A stretch of DNA of 64,000 nucleotides from the NCBI GenBank assembly GCA_963674625.2, contig CAXXXO010000004.1, forward strand, positions 620,001-684,000, written 5' to 3'. The stretch is from JALHFZ01 sp963674625. GTDB taxonomy: Bacteria > Synergistota > Synergistia > Synergistales > Aminobacteriaceae. Below, one piece after another: positions 14,080-22,538 of this stretch; within the stretch, counting starts at the first letter, position 1, and each line of letters starts with the position of its first letter. The notes under the pieces were generated by a model, which saw only the letters and a list, made by a program, of their open reading frames with translations, had not been told where the DNA came from and did no database searches. A program made the position numbers and the translations under genes.

Positions 14080-16358
14080 GGTTCCTCCCCCTTTCCTGCC
14101 CCGGATACGGCCATGCGGTGGCTCCAGGCGTTTCTCACCTCGAAGGCGCCGTTCTCCAGGGGGGAATATTCCGTCCAGTAGGTGACCGAGCCCGGGCGCA
14201 GGGAGGCAAGGAAGGCTCCGTCGGGTTTTTGTATCTTTCTGCCCCTCTCCTCGGCCCGAAGAATAAGCATCTTGACCACCGAGGCCAGAATTCGCCGCTC
14301 CTCGAGCTTTTCCTCCATTCCGGGCGGGTAGACGAGCCGGACCGATTCCCATGGTTCCGCCATCATTTCCTCCTCCTTCCAGAGAGTCCTTTTCAGTTCC
14401 CGGACCAGTTCAACGCGGTTCTCCCGCTGAAGGGAAAAACTGACGTGGGGCGCCGCCGCCGGATCCTCCTCCCCCCGGGGAAAGAGAAAATCCAGCAGGT
14501 GGACCGTCCGCTTCCCTATCCGGGCAAAGGCGTCCCGGCACATGGCGCAGTAGACGAGCAGGTCACGGGGGGTCTCTCCGGCACGGCCCGCGGCGATCTT
14601 TTTCGCCAGGGCGGGGTTGGCGCACTCCTGCAGCCCGCCCCAGCCGCAGCAGGTGGTGAGATGCCCCGAGAGGGGAAGTTCCTCCGCCCGTACCCCAATC
14701 TTTCCGGCGAGGGCACGCACACCCCGCTGAACACCGGGCATCTCCGCAGACGTGCAGGGATCGTGCAGGGCCATTACCTCTCCGGGGAGGCGAATATTAT
14801 TGGGGAGGTCGAGCCCGGCCAGAACCTCCCAGAGGGAAACGGCCTTCATCTCCGGCACACCTTCGGCAAGGGCCTGAAGACAGCTCGTGCAGGCGGCTAT
14901 GATTCCGGGCTTTCCGAGGGCTGTCCATTCCTCTCTCAGGTCCGCGATATTGCCGTCGAAGAGATCTCCCCGGGCCGCCCATCGGGCGGGGGCGCCGCAG
15001 CAGTTCATCCAGAGGGCAACTCCCCCCTCGAAACTGTCCCGGAGAAAAGCGTAGAGGGAAAGAACGTGACCCGGGGAGGAGCCGGCGAGGCGGCACCCCG
15101 GAAAGAAGGCCCATGCGCTCTTCTCCGCCCCCGGAGCGTGCCTTGCGAGGACCGCTTTTGAAGAGGTGTTGAAGGCCATGTCCTCCAGGGCGAAATCGTG
15201 GGCGGAGGGGGGCATCTTGTTCACGGCCGTCATCTCCGTCCTCGCCTCCGTGATGAGCTCCCTCATGGAAAAGTCATTTGGGCAGATCCGTTCGCACCGT
15301 CCGCAGAGGCTGCACGAGTTGATCATGCGGTTCGCCGACCGGCTTCCCGAGACCACCGAAAGGTTGTTGTAGATCTCCCGGGCGTAGGCCTTGGGATAGG
15401 CCCCGTATTCCTCGAGGTACAGACAGGTCTTGACGCACTCTCTGCACTCGCAGAGAAGACACCGCTCCGCTTCCTCCTGCGCCCCGGAAGGGGAATATCC
15501 ACCTGCGGGAAGGGCAAGGGACGGAAGAGGTGCGACCCCCTTCAGGCTCGTGTAGAGGCGGGTCTCGAAGGGGCCCTCTTTCTCCCGGGAAGAGCGGAGA
15601 GAGGCCCTCTGAAGAAAGCGCTCCACGGACTTCATGCCCCGCCGCCCGTCTGCGGCCCGGCCGATAAAGGAGGGGGTATCCCCTCCGGCGAAGACCCCGG
15701 GGATGGCCGTCTCGAGGCTCACGGGATCGGAATTTCTCTTTTCCTCACCAAGCAGGAGGGCAGCTTCGGGATCGTCGAGCCCGATATAAAGGGCGGAAAA
15801 CTCGCCCTCCCTTTCCTGCAGGGAGGGCATCTCAGCGAGGGGGCGAAACCGCACCCCCTGTTTTTCCAGCCATTCAAGCTCTTCCCGGGCGATCTCCTCA
15901 GTGACCGCAGTAGAGAGGGAGGTCAGCAGGGCCGTCCGGTCGGGGCGGCAGAAGACGGTGACGGAATACCCCTTCTTCGCCCCGTCGGAGGCCGCCGAGA
16001 GGGAGCTTATGCCGCACCCGGCGACTGACGCGGCGGAGCCGCTCTTCGGAATCAGGTGCGGCCGCCGCCGGAGGGGCCCTTCGTCGAGACAGGCCCTTTC
16101 CAGCCCCCCGAGTTCGATGCTTCCCCCCGCCTCTCTCCGCTTGCAGGGAATTTTGCAGGGGGCATCGCAGATCCGGCCGAGAATTCCCGGAAGAGGCAGG
16201 GTCTTCTCGATGATTTTCCGGCCCTCGTCGAATTTCCCCTCTCTCACGGCCCGGCACAGCGTCCTGCCGTCGAGATGGAGGGGACAGGCGGCGGTGCACC
16301 AGGGGGGCTCCTCCTGAATGCATCGGTGCTCGAACTCCTGCAGCCGGGATTTCTCCAT
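14076..16358 (-). CDS. pyridine nucleotide-disulfide oxidoreductase-like/dicluster/CCG-domain electron-transfer protein
   Basis: 760-aa multidomain protein. N-terminus: GltD-like Fe-S region (CTAACPLH, then ICDAPCKIPCKR). Residues about 105-250: a shortened and degenerate Rossmann/FAD region (VAGCGISSLSAAS instead of GxGPAGL), ending in FAGGDTPSF. Middle: two cluster motifs (CLLCECRECVKTC, CSLCGRCERICP). Then a CCG domain pair of the HdrD/GlpC type (FFPGCRLAG...NCCGAP and HDPCTSAEM...TTCCGWGG), and a C-terminal region with no clear domain. ATG at 16358 follows GGGAGGTGAGGGG. It sits directly after the Mop gene and is coupled to the next gene (GTGA overlap), so it probably carries electrons from the Mo enzyme to quinone, ferredoxin or NAD(P). 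Whether the damaged nucleotide site binds FAD is doubtful. Confidence 0.85.
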   Translation of the reverse strand: MEKSRLQEFEHRCIQEEPPWCTAACPLHLDGRTLCRAVREGKFDEGRKIIEKTLPLPGILGRICDAPCKIPCKRREAGGSIELGGLERACLDEGPLRRRPHLIPKSGSAASVAGCGISSLSAASDGAKKGYSVTVFCRPDRTALLTSLSTAVTEEIAREELEWLEKQGVRFRPLAEMPSLQEREGEFSALYIGLDDPEAALLLGEEKRNSDPVSLETAIPGVFAGGDTPSFIGRAADGRRGMKSVERFLQRASLRSSREKEGPFETRLYTSLKGVAPLPSLALPAGGYSPSGAQEEAERCLLCECRECVKTCLYLEEYGAYPKAYAREIYNNLSVVSGSRSANRMINSCSLCGRCERICPNDFSMRELITEARTEMTAVNKMPPSAHDFALEDMAFNTSSKAVLARHAPGAEKSAWAFFPGCRLAGSSPGHVLSLYAFLRDSFEGGVALWMNCCGAPARWAARGDLFDGNIADLREEWTALGKPGIIAACTSCLQALAEGVPEMKAVSLWEVLAGLDLPNNIRLPGEVMALHDPCTSAEMPGVQRGVRALAGKIGVRAEELPLSGHLTTCCGWGGLQECANPALAKKIAAGRAGETPRDLLVYCAMCRDAFARIGKRTVHLLDFLFPRGEEDPAAAPHVSFSLQRENRVELVRELKRTLWKEEEMMAEPWESVRLVYPPGMEEKLEERRILASVVKMLILRAEERGRKIQKPDGAFLASLRPGSVTYWTEYSPLENGAFEVRNAWSHRMAVSGAGKGEEP

Positions 16359-16380
16359 CCCCTCACCTCCCGTCAATACA

Positions 16381-16408
16381 GGGGGAACACCGCTTCCGGT
16401 GTCCCCCC
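16381..16408 (-). other. intercistronic hairpin downstream of mop
   Basis: On the minus strand GGGGGACACCG and CGGTGTTCCCCC form a long stem with a GAAG loop and one mismatch, in the 65-nt gap between mop and the dicluster gene. No U-tract follows, so it is more likely an mRNA stabiliser or partial attenuator than a terminator. Confidence 0.5.
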
Positions 16409-16423
16409 TCAGAACCCTTTCCT

Positions 16424-19150
16424 TTACTTCTTCTTCAGCCCCTCGAGAACCTTCTCCGGGTAGGCGGGAAGATGGGTGATCCTCACGCCGCAGGCGTTGC
16501 AGATGCCGTTGATGACCGCCGCGTGGGGGCTCGTCAGGGGAAGTTCGCCGATTCCGGCGGCGCCGTGGGGTCCTTCTTCCCTGGCCTCCTCGAAGTAGAC
16601 GATCTCCATGTCGTCCGGGATGTCCTTGATGTAGGGGAACCCGGCTCCCGGCATGGTGGAGTCCTTTTCTATGTCCTCGAAGTCCTCGGACAGGGCGAGG
16701 CCGATCCCCTGGGCCAGGCCGCCCCAGTTCTGCCCGTCCACCACGAGCCTGTTGTTAATCCTGCCGCAGTCGGACATGAGGGTCATCCGGTCCACCGCGG
16801 TCTTCCCGGTCTCCGTGTCCACGGTGACCTCCGCCATGAAGACGCCGTACATGTAGACGGCGAAGGGCCTGCCCTGGGCGTTTTCGTTGCAGTTGATGCA
16901 GGTGGAGGCGGACCATTTGCCGCTGAAGGTGGTGGGCTTCCCCGCAGCCTTCAGCTCATCGTAGGTCATATATCCCCCTCCGGGCTTCGCCGTCTCCCTG
17001 AGGAGGGTTTCGCAGGCCACCCGGATGGCGTTGCCCGTCATGACCTGGGAGCGGGATCCGCCGGCGGGGCCGGAGTTAGGGCATTTGGCCGTGTTCGGCC
17101 AGGTGAAGCGGAGTTTGTCCGGGGAGATGCCGAGGGGAAGAAGGGACTCGTGGGCCGTGCCGATGGCCCCGATGTCGGCCCCCTGGCCGTGGTCCTCCCA
17201 GGCGGTGCGGACGGTGATGGTTCCGTCGGGGTTCATGTCGAGGGCCGCTTCGGAGCCGTCCGGGCCGTCGAGGCCGCATCCGTAGACGCCTATGGAAATG
17301 CCCACTCCCTTTTTATGCTTTCCGGTGGACTCTTCCGCAGCCCGGGTCTTCGCCTTCTCGTAGCGGGGACGAAGGGCCTCGAGCATCTTCGGCAGGGAGA
17401 AGGAATCGGGCACCTGCCCCGTGGGGGTGGTGTCCCCGGGGCGATAGCAGTTCTTCAGCCTGATCTCAAGGGGGTCCATGCCCAGCTTCTCGGCAAGCTC
17501 GTCCATGAGGACTTCCGACGAGAAGAGGGACTGGGGGGAGCCGTAGGCCCGGAAGGCCGAGCCCCAGACGTGGTTCGTGCAGACCGTCCGCCCTTCTCCC
17601 CTGATGCTCGGAATGGAGTACCCCGCCCCCATGAACTGGGCGCCCCGGAGGGTGAGCAGGTCGCCGAACTCGGAGTAGGGACCGTGGTCCACCGAGTAGT
17701 CCGTCTCCATGGCGAGGAGCTTTCCCTGTTTGTCTGCTGCGAACTTCATGTTCACAAAGAAGGGGGAGCGCTTCCCCGTGTACTGCTGCTGCTGCCTGTA
17801 GGTGTAGTTCAGGGAGACGGGCCTCCCGGTGGCGAGGGTCGCTGCCCCCACGAGGGCCTCCATGGTGGGGCTGAACTTGTAGCCGAAGGTGCCCCCCGCG
17901 GGGTTGGTGACCAGGACGAGCTTCTCCGGCTCCACTCCCAGCCCCGGAGCGATCATGGCCAGATGAAGGTGCACACCGATGGATTTCGAATGGATGACGA
18001 GGCGGCCTTCGTGGTCCAGGTAGGCGAACCCCACGTCCGGCTCAATGGGCATATGGGGCTGCCGGCCCACGTAGAAATCGTCCTCCACTGTCACCACGTC
18101 GGACCGGGCGAAGACGGGGGCCGTATCCTCCCCCTTTTCGATCCTCTGTGTGAAGTAAATATTGGGCGTTCCGGGGTGGATCTCGATGGCATCCTCCGCC
18201 ATGGCCGCCGGGGCGTTCATGTAGGCGGGAAGGACCTCGAGGTCAACCTTCACTTTTTTGGCGGCGGCCCGGGCGTTCTCCACCGTGTCGGCGCAGACGA
18301 TGGCGATGGCGTCGCCGTACTGGAAGACCTTTTCGTCGCAGAGGATGGGGCGGTCCCATCCGTCCCCCTTGTTCGTGGGGAAGGTGATGAGCCCCGTGAT
18401 CCGGTTTCTCCCCCTGATGTCCTTCGCCGTGACTACCTTGAAGACTCCCGGCATCTTCTCCGCCTCGGAGGTATCCACCCCCTTGATGAGGGCATGGGAG
18501 ACCTCCGCCTGGACGAGGGCCCCGCACAGGGAGGTGTTCGGAAGCTTCAGGATGAGGTCGGCGCCGTAGTCGAGGGTTCCCGTGACCTTGGCGGCCGCCG
18601 TGGGCCGGGGGTATTTCGATCCCCAGATCCGGCCGTCACTGGGAAGCTGGAATTCCAGTTCCTCCTCCTTCATCTCCCCCCGCAGGACCTTCGCAGCGTC
18701 CATGACAGCGTCCACCAGGGGGATGTACCCCGTGCACCGGCAGGCATTCCGGTGTTCCTGGAACCAGTCACGCACTTCTTCCCGGGTGGGATCGGGGTTG
18801 GTATCGAGAAGTCCCTTGGCCGATACGATGAAGCCGGGGCTGCAGAAGCCGCACTGGGCCGCACCGTGCTTGATCCAGGCCTTCTGGAGGGGATGGAGGC
18901 AGTCGGGAGTTCCCAGGCCCTCGATGGTGGTCACCTTCGCTCCATCGGGGAGGCGGGACATCTTCGTCACGCAGGAGCGGACCACCTTGCCGTCGAGAAG
19001 AACGCTGCAGGAGCCGCAATGCCCCTGGCCGCACCCCACCTTGGTTCCCGTGAGGCCGAGCTGCTCCCGAAGCACGGTGGAGAGCATGGCCCCCTCGTCC
19101 ACGATGAGATTCCGTTCAATGCCGTTCACGGTAAAAACCTTCTGAATCAT
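16424..19150 (-). CDS. mop: molybdenum aldehyde oxidoreductase (Mop, xanthine oxidase family)
   Basis: 908-aa single-chain molybdenum hydroxylase, practically the same length as Desulfovibrio gigas Mop. Residues 1-80 are a plant-type [2Fe-2S] domain (CGQGHCGSC); residues about 95-150 the second [2Fe-2S] domain (CGFCSPGFIV and CRCTGYI); from about 170 on the Mo-binding region. There is no FAD domain. The catalytic glutamate of GIGELPLTSP falls at residue 869, the same number as in D. gigas Mop. It would oxidise aldehydes to carboxylates using the Mo-pterin-cytosine cofactor in the cytoplasm. GGAGG lies ten bases upstream. First gene of a five-gene operon with redox accessory genes. Confidence 0.95.
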   Translation of the reverse strand: MIQKVFTVNGIERNLIVDEGAMLSTVLREQLGLTGTKVGCGQGHCGSCSVLLDGKVVRSCVTKMSRLPDGAKVTTIEGLGTPDCLHPLQKAWIKHGAAQCGFCSPGFIVSAKGLLDTNPDPTREEVRDWFQEHRNACRCTGYIPLVDAVMDAAKVLRGEMKEEELEFQLPSDGRIWGSKYPRPTAAAKVTGTLDYGADLILKLPNTSLCGALVQAEVSHALIKGVDTSEAEKMPGVFKVVTAKDIRGRNRITGLITFPTNKGDGWDRPILCDEKVFQYGDAIAIVCADTVENARAAAKKVKVDLEVLPAYMNAPAAMAEDAIEIHPGTPNIYFTQRIEKGEDTAPVFARSDVVTVEDDFYVGRQPHMPIEPDVGFAYLDHEGRLVIHSKSIGVHLHLAMIAPGLGVEPEKLVLVTNPAGGTFGYKFSPTMEALVGAATLATGRPVSLNYTYRQQQQYTGKRSPFFVNMKFAADKQGKLLAMETDYSVDHGPYSEFGDLLTLRGAQFMGAGYSIPSIRGEGRTVCTNHVWGSAFRAYGSPQSLFSSEVLMDELAEKLGMDPLEIRLKNCYRPGDTTPTGQVPDSFSLPKMLEALRPRYEKAKTRAAEESTGKHKKGVGISIGVYGCGLDGPDGSEAALDMNPDGTITVRTAWEDHGQGADIGAIGTAHESLLPLGISPDKLRFTWPNTAKCPNSGPAGGSRSQVMTGNAIRVACETLLRETAKPGGGYMTYDELKAAGKPTTFSGKWSASTCINCNENAQGRPFAVYMYGVFMAEVTVDTETGKTAVDRMTLMSDCGRINNRLVVDGQNWGGLAQGIGLALSEDFEDIEKDSTMPGAGFPYIKDIPDDMEIVYFEEAREEGPHGAAGIGELPLTSPHAAVINGICNACGVRITHLPAYPEKVLEGLKKK

Positions 19151-19254
19151 CCCTCGTATTCCTCCTTCCGTCCCCTTTCAGGGCGTTTTTGATCCTTCGC
19201 CCTCCCATGAAAAACCCACCATGGAGTCTTCTCTCTCTTTTTTCCTCTTTGCAC

Positions 19255-19284
19255 AAAAGCCGCCTCCGATAGGGGGACGGCTTT
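19255..19284 (-). terminator. terminator-like hairpin between gspG and mop
   Basis: AAAGCCG (19256-19262) pairs with CGGCTTT (19278-19284), with further G/C pairing inside, followed on the minus strand by TTTTG. It may end the gsp transcript. It also lies inside the leader of mop if the promoter at 19365-19393 is used, so it could act as an attenuator. Confidence 0.5.
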
Positions 19285-19364
19285 AAGGGTCAGCTTTTCA
19301 GCCTTTGATTTCAGGAAGGGGCCGAAAAATGGGCAGAATAATTGGAATAGATTATCTCCGAATT

Positions 19365-19393
19365 ATTGTACGGTATTGTTCGGGAAAGAACAA
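19365..19393 (-). promoter_or_regulatory. predicted promoter of the mop operon
   Basis: Minus strand TTGTTC (19393-19388), 17-bp spacer, TACAAT (19370-19365). It lies just beyond the gspG stop codon and predicts a leader of about 205 nt before mop. Confidence 0.6.
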
Positions 19394-19395
19394 GC

Positions 19396-19815
19396 CTACT
19401 CCCAGTTCGTGATGTCCGCGGCCGGCCCCTCTCCCCCCTCTTCTCCGTCGGCTCCCCGCGAGAAGAGGTCGAACTCTCCGTGATCACCCGGGGCCCGGTA
19501 GACATAGGGCATTCCCCAGGGATCCGCAGGGAGTTTCCGGAGGTATCCCCCCTCCCGGTACTTCCTGGGCTCGGGAGGGACGGCGGGTTTCGTCACCAGG
19601 GCCTCTATTCCCTGGGCGGTGGTCGGGTAGAGGCTGTTGTCGAGGCGGTACATCTCCAGGGCCTGCTCGATCTCCCGAATCTGCACCGAGGCGGCGGTCC
19701 GCTTGGCTTCCTCCCCCCGTCCCACGACCCGGGGAACCACGAGGGCGGCGAGAAGCCCGAGGATAACAACCACCACCAGCACTTCAACCAGGGTAAAGCC
19801 TCTTCTTTTTTTCAT
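19396..19815 (-). CDS. gspG: type II secretion major pseudopilin GspG
   Basis: 139-aa major pseudopilin. The N-terminus MKKRRGFTLVEVLVVVVILG has the prepilin peptidase site G/FTLVE and the hydrophobic helix. A C-terminal beta region with PADPWGMPYVYRAPG and DLFSRGADG is diagnostic of GspG and its calcium site. The ATG at 19815 follows TTGAGGAAACCC; an upstream TTG is less likely. Last gene of the gsp operon, 42 nt after gspF. Confidence 0.95.
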   Translation of the reverse strand: MKKRRGFTLVEVLVVVVILGLLAALVVPRVVGRGEEAKRTAASVQIREIEQALEMYRLDNSLYPTTAQGIEALVTKPAVPPEPRKYREGGYLRKLPADPWGMPYVYRAPGDHGEFDLFSRGADGEEGGEGPAADITNWE

Positions 19816-19857
19816 GGGTTTCCTCAAGAAAATCAATCCTTTCAAAGGGAATTATGA

Positions 19858-21009
19858 TCAGCCCGCAAGGCTGGAAAGGTCGAAGATGGGCAGCAGAATG
19901 GCGATGACCACGAACCCCACGGCCACGCCGAGAAAAAGGACCAGGACCGGCTCTGCCAGGGTCGAAATGCGCTCCATCCCCTCCCGGGCCTCCTCCCAGC
20001 TCATCTCTGCCACCTGGCGGATGGCTCCGGGGAGATCCCCCCCCATCTCGCCGATCCGAAGAATATAGATGATCTCCTCGGCGAAGCTCCCCTCCTTTTC
20101 CAGGGCCCGGTCGAAGCGGAACCCCTCCTTCACGAGGCGGGCGGTCTCCGTCCACCGTTCGGGGCGGGAATCCATGGAGGCGGCCATCCCGAGGGCCGAC
20201 ACGAGGGGAATTCCCGCCGAGAGGAGGGTTCCGAGATGGGAGAGAACGAGGGAGAGGGAAAGATTTTCCCGAATGCGCCGGAAGAAGGGAAGGGGCCGGC
20301 CCTTTTTTATTTTTCTCAGGAAAAAGAAGAGGAGGGTTCCTCCGGCGAGGAGAAGCCACCACCGGGCGCGGAGAAAACCGGCGGTCCCCAGCAGAATACG
20401 GGTGGGAAGGGGGAGCTTCTGCCCCATGTCAGTGAAGAGGTCGGCGAGGGAGGGGACCACGTAGACGAGCAGAAAGGAGACCACCGCAATGCCGATGAAT
20501 GTCATGGCCAGAGGGTAGGTGAGGGCGGAGCGGATTTTTCTTCGCTGGCGGTCCTGCAGGGTGTAGAGCTGGGCCGCCTGCTCGAGCACTCCCGGGAGGG
20601 CGGAGGTCTTCTCCCCCGACTCGACGATCCGCAGAAGGTCGCTGCGGAAATGCCCCGTCTCGGCCATGACTGCTGAGAGACGCTTTCCTCCGAGCACCCC
20701 CTCGTTGAGGGCGAGGCAGGCCGCCGCCACCTTTTTTTCCGATGAATGGCGGCTCAGAAACTTCAGGGCTTCGGCGAGGGGAACCCCCCTCCTGAGATAG
20801 GAGGCGAGTCCCCGGCAGAAGAGGGCGTGGTAGGACAGCCCGAAGGGTCTCCCCCTGTGCCCCTTGTCCGATGCTCCCTCCCGGATGTCCACGGCTACGA
20901 GGCCCTTCTCCGAGAGCAGCTCTCCCGCCCGGACCGACGAGGGAGCGTCGAGGATCCCCTTTCGGATTTTTCCTGCCCCGTCGTAGGCGGAATAGCGATA
21001 GGAGGGCAT
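19858..21009 (-). CDS. gspF: type II secretion inner-membrane platform protein GspF
   Basis: 383-aa platform protein, of usual length, with two GspF domains, each with a soluble helical part (FCRGLASYLRRGVPLAEAL and LSHLGTLLSAGIPLVSAL) and hydrophobic segments (about 165-190, 215-235, and 355-378). It couples the GspE ATPase to pseudopilus assembly. Starts three bases after the gspE stop, in the operon. Confidence 0.95.
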   Translation of the reverse strand: MPSYRYSAYDGAGKIRKGILDAPSSVRAGELLSEKGLVAVDIREGASDKGHRGRPFGLSYHALFCRGLASYLRRGVPLAEALKFLSRHSSEKKVAAACLALNEGVLGGKRLSAVMAETGHFRSDLLRIVESGEKTSALPGVLEQAAQLYTLQDRQRRKIRSALTYPLAMTFIGIAVVSFLLVYVVPSLADLFTDMGQKLPLPTRILLGTAGFLRARWWLLLAGGTLLFFFLRKIKKGRPLPFFRRIRENLSLSLVLSHLGTLLSAGIPLVSALGMAASMDSRPERWTETARLVKEGFRFDRALEKEGSFAEEIIYILRIGEMGGDLPGAIRQVAEMSWEEAREGMERISTLAEPVLVLFLGVAVGFVVIAILLPIFDLSSLAG

Positions 21010-21012
21010 GGA

Positions 21013-22524
21013 TCAGGCCTCTTCCCCCGGGGAGGCGAATTCTTCGGGGGATACGACCCGGAGCAGCTCCTCAGGAGAGGTTTTCTTCTCCCTCAGGGCA
21101 TCCACTCCAAGCTCCCAGAGGGTGCGGAACCCCTTCGTCCTGGCCGCCGCCCGTATTTTCGAGGGGGGAAGGTTCTGTCCCACGGCCTCCCGGATGTCGT
21201 CGTCCAGGAGAAACTGTTCGTAGAGCCCCACGCGCCCCCGGAATCCCGTCCCCATGCAGTGGTCGCATCCTTTGCCCCGGACGACGGAGGAAAGGCCTTC
21301 CCTGCGGAAGAGGGGGGGCGGCGCATGTTCCTCGGCGCACCGGGGGCAGACCGTGCGGACGAGCCGCTGGGCCACTGCGCCGAGGAGAGAGCCGGCGGCG
21401 AGGTAGGGTTCCACGCCCATGTCCATGAGACGGACCACGGCGGAGATGGCGTCGTTCGTGTGGAGGGTGGAGAGGACGAGATGCCCCGTGAGGGAGGCCT
21501 GAACGCCGATGTGGGCCGTCTCGTAGTCCCGCATTTCGCCGATCATGATGATGTCCGGGTCCTGCCGCAGGATGGACCTGAGGGCGGAGGGAAAGGTCAC
21601 CCCGGCCTTTTCGTTCACCTGGATCTGCCCCACCCCTCCGAGGTCGTACTCGATGGGGTCCTCAACGGTGATGATGTTCACCGAGGGACGGGCGAGGGCC
21701 TGGAGGATGGCGTAGAGGGTGGTGGTCTTTCCGGACCCCGTGGGGCCCGTGAAAAGAAGAAGGCCGTGGGGGTTCCGGATGAGCCGGTCCATGGTCTCCC
21801 GGGAAGGGGCGTCCATGCCGAGTTCCTCCAGGGAGAGGAGCCCCGATCCCTTGTCGAGAAGCCGGAGGGCCAGGCGCTCGCCGTGCTGTACGGGGATGGA
21901 GCTGACCCGGATGTCCACGGCCCTCTTCCCCACCGTGATGCCGATGCGGCCGTCCTGGGGGGAGAAGCGCTCGGCGATGTCCATCCTGGCCATGACCTTG
22001 ATCCGGCTCGTCAGCGGAGCCTGGAGGTTCCGGGGAAGGCGCAGGCGGTCGTGGAGCACCCCGTCCACCCGGAAGCGGACGAGGACCTCCGATTCGCAGG
22101 GTTCCACGTGGATGTCCGTGGCCCGTATTTTAAGGGCCTCCCGGAGAAGGCCGTTCACCAGCTTGATGACCGGGACGTCCACGGAATCGCTCTGAACGTC
22201 CTCCCGGAAGAGGTCATCCCCGTCGTCGATGCCGATCATGGCGGTGACCGTCTCGTCCCCGATCCCTCCCCGGAGGTCGTAGAGCCGGTTGAGGAGAAGA
22301 TCCATATCCTCCCGCCGGTGAAGCTCTCCGACGGCCTCTTTTCCGAAGGATGCCGCCAGGACCTGGGCCGAGGGGAAACGGTCGGGGGAGGTCAGGGCCA
22401 CCACGAGATGGTCCCCTTCCTCCCGAAGGGGAAGTATCCCCGCCCCCTTCAGGGCGTCAAGGCTGACGTTCCCCCGGATGAGGGGGGCGATCTCCTCGGG
22501 ATCGGGGAGTTTTCTGCCCGCCAT
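21013..22524 (-). CDS. gspE: type II secretion ATPase GspE
   Basis: 503-aa hexameric AAA-type secretion ATPase. It has an N-terminal GspE domain that binds GspL, Walker A GPTGSGKTTT, Asp box ITVEDPIEYD, Walker B DPDIIMIGEMRD and the tetracysteine zinc site CPRCAEEH...CDHCMGTG. GGAGG is eight bases before the ATG at 22524. An in-frame ATG at 22542 that overlaps the gspD stop (ATGA) would add six residues. Confidence 0.95.
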   Translation of the reverse strand: MAGRKLPDPEEIAPLIRGNVSLDALKGAGILPLREEGDHLVVALTSPDRFPSAQVLAASFGKEAVGELHRREDMDLLLNRLYDLRGGIGDETVTAMIGIDDGDDLFREDVQSDSVDVPVIKLVNGLLREALKIRATDIHVEPCESEVLVRFRVDGVLHDRLRLPRNLQAPLTSRIKVMARMDIAERFSPQDGRIGITVGKRAVDIRVSSIPVQHGERLALRLLDKGSGLLSLEELGMDAPSRETMDRLIRNPHGLLLFTGPTGSGKTTTLYAILQALARPSVNIITVEDPIEYDLGGVGQIQVNEKAGVTFPSALRSILRQDPDIIMIGEMRDYETAHIGVQASLTGHLVLSTLHTNDAISAVVRLMDMGVEPYLAAGSLLGAVAQRLVRTVCPRCAEEHAPPPLFRREGLSSVVRGKGCDHCMGTGFRGRVGLYEQFLLDDDIREAVGQNLPPSKIRAAARTKGFRTLWELGVDALREKKTSPEELLRVVSPEEFASPGEEA

Positions 22525-22538
22525 GGCTCTTTCCTCCG

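Noticed and set aside
16472..19192. Very long open frame (over 900 codons) antisense to mop
   Set aside because: Arises from the high GC content and codon bias of mop; low-complexity Gly/Arg/Val-rich translation, no family features.
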